This document shows positions 1-5,066 of a stretch of DNA of 5,066 bases, piece after piece; the first letter of the stretch is position 1, and every line of letters starts with the position of its first letter. The notes under the pieces were generated by a model, which worked only from the letters and a program-made list of their open reading frames with translations, had not been told where the DNA came from and did no database searches. Source of the DNA: an uncultured bacterium (GTDB taxonomy: Bacteria > Planctomycetota > Phycisphaerae > Phycisphaerales > SM1A02); contig CAJACJ010000593.1 in assembly GCA_903938205.1 (NCBI GenBank), forward strand, positions 1-5,066, given 5' to 3'. Position numbers and translations under genes: made by a program.

Positions 1-1295
1 CGCTCCAGTGCTGCGGCGTCTTTGATCAAAATGCCGCGCAAACTAGCCTCGCCAGTGCCCACCATGACAGCCATTGGTCCAGCCAATCCAAGCGCGCATG
101 GACACGAAATAATCAACACGGCTGTTGCCGCCATAATTCCAGTTGGCCACGAACCCGCCACGCCCCAACCAATCGCGGTGGCCGCAGCGATCACAAGCAC
201 AAGCGGAACAAAAACCGCCGCCACGCGATCGGCCATGCGCTGAATGGGCGGACGACTTGTCTGCGCATGTTGCACCAAACGCGCAATGCGACTGAGCGAA
301 GTGTCGCGCCCAGTTGTCGCAGCGCGCACATGCAACATTCCACTAAAGCACATGGTGCCCGCGCTCACGCGCTCTCCCAAAGTTCGGCGCACCGGAAGTG
401 GCTCACCCGTCATCACGGACTCGTCCAGATCCGCCTCGCCAACTTCAATCACGCCATCAATTGGAACGCGCCCGCCTGGACGCACCATGATTAAGTCCGC
501 GGCGCGAATATCTTGCGATTGAATGAACTCGCTCTCGCCCGCCGAGCCAATGCGCTCGGCTTTTTCCGGCTGCAATTCCAGCAATTCACGCACCGCCGCG
601 CCCGCGCTCTTGGTGGCCTTGGCTTCAAACCAATGACCCAGCGAAATAATCGCAAGCAACGCGGCGGCTTCGCTGAACCACGTCGACTGACCTTGCAACT
701 GCCCCATGTGTTGCGCGATAAAAATCACAAGACTGGCCACATACGCCGTGGTCGCACCCAGCGCGATCAACACATCCATGTTGGTGCGCCACACGCGAAG
801 CACGCTCCACGCGCTACGCCAAAAACCGCTGCCCACCAACACCATGGACAACGTGCTGCCAATCAACAACGCAATATCCACCGCACTGTTGTGAATGTGT
901 TGCGCCATGGTGATCCAGTGCAGCGACTCCATTGGAATCCACAGCGCGAAACCAATTTGACTTCTGCGGCGCCACAAAAATTCTGCGCGTGATTGCGCGC
1001 GCTCAGCCTCTGCTTGCATGAGCACTGGATCAACAATCGCCTCAATGCGTTGCGCTTGATATCCGCTGCCAACAACAACGTCGACTAGTTTTTCATCCGT
1101 GACAAACGCTTCGGTTTCAACCGTGGCCATTCCAGAAAGATGGTCCACAATGGCGCTACGCACACCAGGTTGCGATTGCAATTCCTGGGTGATCGCAGCG
1201 CTGCAACCCGCGCAATGCATGCCTTCGATGCGCAGTACATGGGTTTCCAACTGCGTCGCAGCCGTTGATTTAGGGTCGGTAATGTTGGTCTGCAC
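1..1295 (-). CDS. copA: Copper-type P1B heavy-metal-translocating ATPase, partial (C-terminal part beyond the left edge)
   Basis: Inner-membrane pump predicted to use ATP to export Cu(I) or a related soft metal from the cytoplasm. Translation from the GTG at 1295 gives 431 residues and runs off the left edge. An N-terminal HMA metal-binding domain has GMHCAGC at residues 25-31. Hydrophobic segments lie near 114-128 (weak), 141-158, 174-194 (starting after RTNM) and 210-223. The actuator domain follows, with DESVMTGEP ending at 299. Two more segments lie at 359-379 and 388-413, the last holding the ion-binding CPC at 398-400 in CPCALGLAGPM. The phosphorylated DKTG aspartate and the ATP-binding domain should follow within roughly 15-20 residues outside the window, so specificity residues in the last two membrane helices cannot be read. 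CPC plus HMA fits Cu(I)/Ag(I) exporters better than Zn/Cd pumps, but metal choice is inferred. The start is uncertain: an in-frame stop lies at 1319-1317, and only TTG (1301) or GTG (1295) precede the HMA motif. Neither has a Shine-Dalgarno sequence. GTG was chosen because TATGAT at 1307-1302 could be a -10 box producing a leaderless message near it. Confidence 0.93.
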   Translation of the reverse strand, partial: MQTNITDPKSTAATQLETHVLRIEGMHCAGCSAAITQELQSQPGVRSAIVDHLSGMATVETEAFVTDEKLVDVVVGSGYQAQRIEAIVDPVLMQAEAERAQSRAEFLWRRRSQIGFALWIPMESLHWITMAQHIHNSAVDIALLIGSTLSMVLVGSGFWRSAWSVLRVWRTNMDVLIALGATTAYVASLVIFIAQHMGQLQGQSTWFSEAAALLAIISLGHWFEAKATKSAGAAVRELLELQPEKAERIGSAGESEFIQSQDIRAADLIMVRPGGRVPIDGVIEVGEADLDESVMTGEPLPVRRTLGERVSAGTMCFSGMLHVRAATTGRDTSLSRIARLVQHAQTSRPPIQRMADRVAAVFVPLVLVIAAATAIGWGVAGSWPTGIMAATAVLIISCPCALGLAGPMAVMVGTGEASLRGILIKDAAALE

Positions 1296-1301
1296 TGGCA
1301 A

Positions 1302-1364
1302 ATCATAGAAGTAATTTCAAAATTGACTTGCTCTATGCGCGTTTCGCACGCATACTGCTGTGAC
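1302..1364. promoter_or_regulatory. Divergent control region between the metal ATPase and the Cys-rich gene, with an imperfect inverted repeat
   Basis: The two outward-facing starts are only about 70 bases apart, so both promoters must lie here or overlap the coding ends. An AT-rich imperfect inverted repeat spans 1309-1329: AAGTAATTT at 1309-1317, a two-base centre, then AAATT, one extra G and ACTT ending at 1329. It could be an operator for a metal-responsive repressor or activator. On the minus strand TATGAT (1307-1302) resembles a -10 box about six bases before the GTG start. On the plus strand CATACT (1351-1356) is a weaker -10 candidate about eight bases before the ATG at 1365. No convincing -35 boxes at standard spacing are visible. 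I did not see a CueR-like dyad with a 19-base spacer, nor a CopY-type TACAnnTGTA box. The whole assignment is inferred from position and symmetry. Confidence 0.35.
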
Positions 1365-1667
1365 ATGCTTGCGAAGCGCTCAACAGTTCATTTGCGACCC
1401 GCCGCCATTCTTGCGGTGATGTTTTTAAGCGCCATGGCCGTGACCGTGCTTGCCAGTTCTGGCATGGGCGCGGTGCACACCAATTGCTCCATGTGTTCAT
1501 TCACATGCTTTGAAAAAACTCCCGCCAGCGCCAAGAGCGCGTGTTCCCCGCAGGGACACCGCGACGCCACTCCAACACAAGTTGCTTCTTGTGATTCGAA
1601 TCTTGTAGAAATTCCGTACGCCGCCGCCGCGTGGAAAGTTCTTGATCTGCCTCCGCCCACGCGTTGA
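1365..1667 (+). CDS. Small secreted Cys-rich protein of unknown function, possible envelope metal-binding protein
   Basis: I do not recognise this 100-residue protein. Residues 1-11 are basic, with K4, R5 and R11. Residues 12-30 are a hydrophobic core (PAAILAVMFLSAMAVTVLA) ending in V-L-A, a good signal-peptidase I site before S31. The predicted mature part has about 70 residues and five cysteines, at 41, 44, 48, 60 and 76, the first three spaced as CxxCxxxC, plus His38, His65, Met34 and Met43. It ends in a Pro-rich tail, PPPTR. These ligands and the divergent copper-type ATPase suggest envelope metal binding, but no known fold was identified. Codon choice (GCC, GCG, TTG, AGC, ATT) resembles that of secA, which supports real coding. 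The ATG at 1365 is preferred because it puts the signal peptide at the very N terminus. ATG at 1335 and TTG at 1323 are in-frame alternatives that would add a Cys-containing extension. No Shine-Dalgarno sequence precedes any of them. A false ORF is possible. Confidence 0.55.
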   Translation: MLAKRSTVHLRPAAILAVMFLSAMAVTVLASSGMGAVHTNCSMCSFTCFEKTPASAKSACSPQGHRDATPTQVASCDSNLVEIPYAAAAWKVLDLPPPTR

Positions 1668-1695
1668 ACTGGATTGGCTTTAAGCCAGCCTAGTT
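1667..1695. terminator. Imperfect hairpin at the end of the Cys-rich gene, possible weak terminator
   Basis: A near-palindrome is centred at 1681. The inner arms TGGCTT (1675-1680) and AAGCCA (1682-1687) are perfectly complementary. The outer arms AACT (1667-1670) and AGTT (1692-1695) also pair, with G-C and wobble pairs and one mismatch between them. It begins at the last base of the TGA stop of the Cys-rich gene, the usual place for a terminator. However, the bases right after it are CCCTTGGC rather than a T run, and the nearest T-rich tract starts about 20 bases later. The one-base centre means the innermost pairs cannot form in RNA. It may be a weak or bidirectional terminator, a protein-binding palindrome, or chance. 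Confidence 0.35.
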
Positions 1696-1714
1696 CCCTT
1701 GGCAAGCGTTGAAG

Positions 1715-1742
1715 TTGTTCCTACATTTATTCTTTTTATTCT
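1715..1742 (+). promoter_or_regulatory. Tentative secA promoter in a T-rich tract
   Basis: The gap between the hairpin and secA contains a T-rich stretch at about 1715-1745, unlike the GC-richer surroundings. Within it, TTGTTC (1715-1720) and TATTCT (1737-1742) are spaced 16 bases apart and match the sigma-70 consensus at three of six and four of six positions. That would give a 5' leader of roughly 50-55 bases before the secA start. The match is weak, and the T-richness could instead be part of a terminator. Confidence 0.22.
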
Positions 1743-1789
1743 TATCCCGTACTTTTGGCGCATCACACTTTGTGAAGCGCACTTTTTCT

Positions 1790-1795
1790 AGGAGG
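1790..1795 (+). promoter_or_regulatory. Strong Shine-Dalgarno sequence for secA
   Basis: A perfect AGGAGG lies seven bases before the ATG at 1803 and fixes the secA start. It contrasts with the ATPase and Cys-rich genes, which show no Shine-Dalgarno match, so secA is probably translated efficiently from its own initiation site. Confidence 0.85.
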
Positions 1796-1802
1796 CACCC
1801 CA

Positions 1803-4800
1803 ATGGGCGTACCAATTTTCGGAGCTCTTGCTCGCAAAGTCTTCGGCACTCGCAATCAACGCATGGTCAACCGCTATCTACGGGTGGTCAGCGCGGTCAA
1901 TAAACTTGAGCCTTCCATTCGGATCCTCACCGACGCGCAATTATTGGCGCGCACCGCAGAGTTCCGCACGCGCATTAGTGGCGGCGAGCAACCCATTGCC
2001 CTAATGCCCGACATGCTTGCGACTGCGCGCGAAGCCATGGACCGCGCAGTTGGCATTCGAAATATTTTTAATCCAGCCACTCGGTTCGACCCGTCATGCT
2101 TGCCCGCCAACGTGCAGAAATTATTCCACGACACCAAGGCAATCATGGACGCAACTCCCGCCGCGAATCCAGACGGCGCGTTCTTGGGCGGCAAGGAACC
2201 CATTCCAAGTTGGATATTTATTGACATTCCAAACGAGATCTATGACGCGGTGCGCGTTGTGTATTCACAAAGCAAGCCGCCATTTCGCGCGCGTCCATTT
2301 GATGTGCAAATCATTGGCGGCGTGGTGTTAAGCGAAGGACAAATCGCCGAAATGAAAACCGGCGAAGGCAAGACTATTGTGGGTCCGCTTGCGTGCTATT
2401 TAAATTCTTGCGAGAGCAAGCAGGTGCACGTGGTAACCGTGAATGATTACTTGGTACAGCGCGATCGCGATTGGACCTTTCCGTTTTTCCGTGCGCTTGG
2501 TCTGACTGTTGGAGCCATCCATCCACAGCACATGCAAACCCAGGAGGAAAAAGGCGCCGCGTACCGCTGCGATGTTCTCTATGGCACCACGGCCGAATTC
2601 GGTTTTGATTATCTACGTGACAACATGAAGTTGCGCGCCGAGGATCAAGTGCAACGCTCGCGTGATTTTGCGATTGTTGACGAAGTGGACAGCATTTTGA
2701 TTGACGAGGCGCGCACTCCGCTGATTATTAGTGGTTTGGCGGAACGGCAACGCCCCCGCTACGAAATGGCAAATGCCATCGCCATGAAATTGGCCGAAGC
2801 GCAGAAACCGTGGACCGCCGCCGATGAGCAAGTGCAAGCCTGCCGCGTTGAAATGAGCTCGCTTGAAGGCGACATTCGCAACGCCCGCGATAAGGCCAGC
2901 ATTCCGCAAATGCGCAAGGCCATGCAAGATGCGCGCGCGCGTCTGCCGCAACTGGAAGCCAAGCGCGATCAATTCAAGCAATTCTTTGAAGTGGAATTAG
3001 ACAAGAAAAAAGCCGTGCTCACGCATGACGGCATTGGCGAGGCGCAGCGCATCGCCAACATTGGAAGTTTTTATGTGGGCGAAAATATGGACATGCCGCA
3101 CTTGCTTGAGCAATCCATCCGCGCGCATGTGGTCTATCAACTTGACCGCGACTATGTGGTGGCGCAAGACGCCGACGGCGACATGGGCGTGGTGATTGTC
3201 GATCAAAATACTGGTCGCAAAATGGTGGGTCGACAATGGTCCGATGGGTTGCATCAAGCCGTTGAAGCCAAAGAAGGCGTGAAGGTGAAAGACGAAACGC
3301 AAACCATGGCGACCGTGACCATTCAGAATTATTTCAAGTTGTACAAGCGACTTGCCGGCATGACTGGAACCGCCGACACCGAAGCCACCGAGTTCCACGA
3401 GATTTACCGGCTGGATGTGGTGAGCATTCCCACCAACGTGCCCGCATGTAGAACTGATCGCCACGATTTGGTTTTCCTTGGCGAAAAAGATAAATGGAAG
3501 GCGATCATTGATGAGATCGCGCGCTTGCATGACATTGGCCGGCCGGTTCTTGTGGGAACGACCAGCGTTGACAAGAGCGAGAAACTGAGCGCCATGCTGA
3601 GCAAGGGTCCGGGCATTAAGCATGAGGTGCTTAACGCCAAGCAACACGAGCGCGAAGCCGACATTGTCAGCAACGCGGGTCAACTTGCGGCGGTCATGGT
3701 GGCCACCAACATGGCGGGCCGCGGAACCGACATTAAGTTGGGCAAGATTGATCGCGCCGCGCTGATTGAGCATTGGAAAAAGCGCGACATGGCGCCACGC
3801 GAAGTGGATGCGACTTGGACTGACGCAAAAATTCTGGCGGCGATTGACAAACATTTGCTGGTGCGCCGCGCCAAATTTGAACGCGCCGCCGTTGCGGCCA
3901 TGGATGATTCCACCGCGCGTCTGACGTTGCTGCGCCACTGGGTGGTTGAACTTCGCGGCGTCAGCGAGAAGCGCGCGCAAGCGGGAACCGAGGCGGAACT
4001 CTTGAAGGAACTCGACGAGCTTGGAAGTTTCCAACTGCATCGTTTGCAATTGTGGACCAGCGTTGAAGCCATGGGCGGCTTGCACATCATTGGAACCGAG
4101 CGCCATGAAAGTCGCCGCATTGACAATCAATTGCGCGGCCGTTCTGGTCGTCAAGGTGATCGCGGAAGCAGTCGCTTCTTCCTAAGCCTTGAAGATGATC
4201 TCATGAAGATTTTCGCTGGCAAAGCCACGCTTGGACTTCTTTCACGGCTGGGCATGAAAGAGGGCGATTCAATTGAGGCGCCAATGCTCAACCGCGCCGT
4301 TGAAAAAGCGCAGCGCAAAGTGGAAGAGCGAAACTTCCAAGCGCGCAAGCAAATTTTGGAATACGACGAGCCCATGGAATATCAACGCCAGAATTTCTAC
4401 GGCTTGCGCCAACCCATCCTGGAAGGCGTGGATATTCGCGGCGCTTCATGGCGCTTCTTGGAGCCAGCCATTCGTGAAGCGGCTGCGCTTTACCTTGGAC
4501 CACTGCACGTTCCAAATTGCGTGAGCGAATGGGCGCGCGAAAAAATGAACATGCAAATCGAGCCGTCTCGCTTGCGTGGCAAGGACCGCGATCAAATTCA
4601 CAAGATGTTGGTCGTGGACGCGCTTGAAGATGCGCAACACAAAATTGAATTGGTGGTTGCTGAAATTATGCCCGAAGGAATGGAGAGCGGCGAGTTCGAC
4701 ATTGCTGGCCTGCAAAAATGGGCGGCTGACACTTTTAGCGCGAACATTGAAACGGACTTGATCAAGTCGGGCGATCGCTCCGCCGTGCGGCAATTTCTTG

Positions 4801-5066
4801 AGGCCGCGTCGCACAAACATATTGAATCCATTGACTTGACTCCACTTGATTCGCTTTTAGTGGAGGACTACAGCGCCAAGGAATTGTGCCTGTGGTCCGA
4901 GCGCTATTTGGCGGTCAAGATTGAGCCCAGCGAGTTCATTGGAGCCGAAGACGACCAAGCCGCCGCTGATCATTTGGTGCGCCGCACGCTAGAGGCCTAT
5001 GCGGAGCGGGAGCGTTTGTATCCAATTGATTACGCGATCAAATACACCACGGCTCGCCTGCAGGCC
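1803..5066 (+). CDS. secA: Protein translocase subunit SecA, partial (C terminus beyond the right edge)
   Basis: SecA is the cytoplasmic ATPase that docks on SecYEG and drives unfolded preproteins across the inner membrane. The 1088 visible codons contain no stop. Residues 166-169 (FDVQ) are the Q motif and 186-191 (TGEGKT) Walker A with K190. GTTAEFGFDYLRDNM follows, then Walker B DEVD at 293-296, running into the IDEARTPLIISG that ends NBD1. The preprotein cross-linking region holds a charged helical block at about 342-405. Motor domain 2 contains NMAGRGTDI (636-644, arginine finger R640) and GLHIIGTERHESRRIDNQLRGRSGRQGD (759-786). The helical scaffold begins around AQRKVEERNF, with LEYDE ending at 856 and MEYQR at 858-862. 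The reading ends in the region leading into the two-helix finger, so the finger, the rest of the scaffold and any C-terminal zinc-binding tail are not visible. Compared with E. coli SecA, Q87 corresponds to Q169 and K108 to K190, about 82 extra residues upstream. A further insertion lies at about 648-757. This enlarged form recalls Planctomycetota SecA from memory. All core motifs are intact and there is no frameshift. Confidence 0.98.
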   Translation, partial: MGVPIFGALARKVFGTRNQRMVNRYLRVVSAVNKLEPSIRILTDAQLLARTAEFRTRISGGEQPIALMPDMLATAREAMDRAVGIRNIFNPATRFDPSCLPANVQKLFHDTKAIMDATPAANPDGAFLGGKEPIPSWIFIDIPNEIYDAVRVVYSQSKPPFRARPFDVQIIGGVVLSEGQIAEMKTGEGKTIVGPLACYLNSCESKQVHVVTVNDYLVQRDRDWTFPFFRALGLTVGAIHPQHMQTQEEKGAAYRCDVLYGTTAEFGFDYLRDNMKLRAEDQVQRSRDFAIVDEVDSILIDEARTPLIISGLAERQRPRYEMANAIAMKLAEAQKPWTAADEQVQACRVEMSSLEGDIRNARDKASIPQMRKAMQDARARLPQLEAKRDQFKQFFEVELDKKKAVLTHDGIGEAQRIANIGSFYVGENMDMPHLLEQSIRAHVVYQLDRDYVVAQDADGDMGVVIVDQNTGRKMVGRQWSDGLHQAVEAKEGVKVKDETQTMATVTIQNYFKLYKRLAGMTGTADTEATEFHEIYRLDVVSIPTNVPACRTDRHDLVFLGEKDKWKAIIDEIARLHDIGRPVLVGTTSVDKSEKLSAMLSKGPGIKHEVLNAKQHEREADIVSNAGQLAAVMVATNMAGRGTDIKLGKIDRAALIEHWKKRDMAPREVDATWTDAKILAAIDKHLLVRRAKFERAAVAAMDDSTARLTLLRHWVVELRGVSEKRAQAGTEAELLKELDELGSFQLHRLQLWTSVEAMGGLHIIGTERHESRRIDNQLRGRSGRQGDRGSSRFFLSLEDDLMKIFAGKATLGLLSRLGMKEGDSIEAPMLNRAVEKAQRKVEERNFQARKQILEYDEPMEYQRQNFYGLRQPILEGVDIRGASWRFLEPAIREAAALYLGPLHVPNCVSEWAREKMNMQIEPSRLRGKDRDQIHKMLVVDALEDAQHKIELVVAEIMPEGMESGEFDIAGLQKWAADTFSANIETDLIKSGDRSAVRQFLEAASHKHIESIDLTPLDSLLVEDYSAKELCLWSERYLAVKIEPSEFIGAEDDQAAADHLVRRTLEAYAERERLYPIDYAIKYTTARLQA

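Noticed and set aside
513..992. Plus-strand frame of 159 codons opposite the metal ATPase
   Set aside because: Arg/His/Gln-rich translation opposite confidently identified ATPase membrane and actuator segments; a composition-driven shadow.
1302..1364. MerR/CueR-type or CopY-type copper operator
   Set aside because: No dyad within a 19-base-spaced promoter and no TACAnnTGTA box was found; only a generic AT-rich inverted repeat is visible.
1085..1366. Minus-strand frame starting upstream of the ATPase with an internal ATG at 1306, considered as an alternative ATPase start
   Set aside because: It is in a different frame from the HMA domain (GMHCAGC). The ATPase frame itself is open only from a stop at 1319-1317.
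1388..1705. Minus-strand frame of 105 codons opposite the Cys-rich gene, which could have been an upstream partner of the ATPase
   Set aside because: It lacks a signal peptide or known motif, and its apparent cysteines and alanines mirror the plus strand. The plus-strand frame has a coherent signal peptide and codon use like secA, so it was preferred, though not proven.
2613..2981. Minus-strand frame of 122 codons inside secA
   Set aside because: Antisense shadow of the SecA NBD1 and cross-linking region, with no signal or motif of its own.
2997..4154. A 385-codon open frame on the minus strand inside secA
   Set aside because: It lies wholly antisense to unmistakable SecA motifs. Its His/Asn/Leu-rich translation has no recognisable domain. 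Long antisense frames arise from the codon bias of the sense gene.
4446..4820. Minus-strand frame of 124 codons inside secA
   Set aside because: Antisense to the SecA helical scaffold and wing region; no recognisable features.
1..5066. Mobile element, CRISPR array, tRNA/rRNA or a new multi-gene system
   Set aside because: No transposase, terminal repeats, spaced direct repeats or RNA gene structure was seen. Nearly all the sequence is accounted for by the ATPase, the small gene and secA.

Overview
The window holds two confidently identified genes, both cut by the window edges, with one small probable gene between them. The left gene, read leftward, is the N-terminal two-thirds or so of a copper-type P1B heavy-metal-transporting ATPase. 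The right gene, read rightward, is the first 1088 codons of secA, the ATPase motor of the Sec protein-export pathway. Between them is a 100-codon rightward frame encoding a predicted secreted, cysteine-rich protein that I do not recognise.

Organism: a bacterium of moderate GC content. SecA has a standard core, but it carries extra blocks before the Q motif, in the preprotein cross-linking region and in the second nucleotide-binding domain. From memory, these blocks resemble the enlarged SecA proteins of Planctomycetota, especially Phycisphaerae. This is an inference from remembered protein architecture, not from a search.

Layout: 1-1295 (minus), ATPase with an N-terminal metal-binding domain, six visible membrane segments, the actuator domain and the CPC motif; the phosphorylation-site aspartate lies beyond the left edge. 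1296-1364, a short divergent control region with an AT-rich imperfect inverted repeat. 1365-1667 (plus), the small exported Cys-rich protein. 1668-1802, intergenic DNA with a hairpin, a T-rich tract and a strong Shine-Dalgarno sequence. 1803-5066 (plus), secA, open to the right edge.

How they may work together: the ATPase would export Cu(I) or a similar soft metal from the cytoplasm. The divergent Cys-rich protein would reach the cell envelope and could bind metal there, which makes the pair a plausible small copper-handling locus; only proximity and cysteine content support this. SecA is a housekeeping gene with its own ribosome-binding site, and nothing links it functionally to the metal genes beyond adjacency. 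I found no mobile element, RNA gene, CRISPR array or evident new multi-gene system. The most distinctive content is the modified SecA architecture and the small Cys-rich protein.
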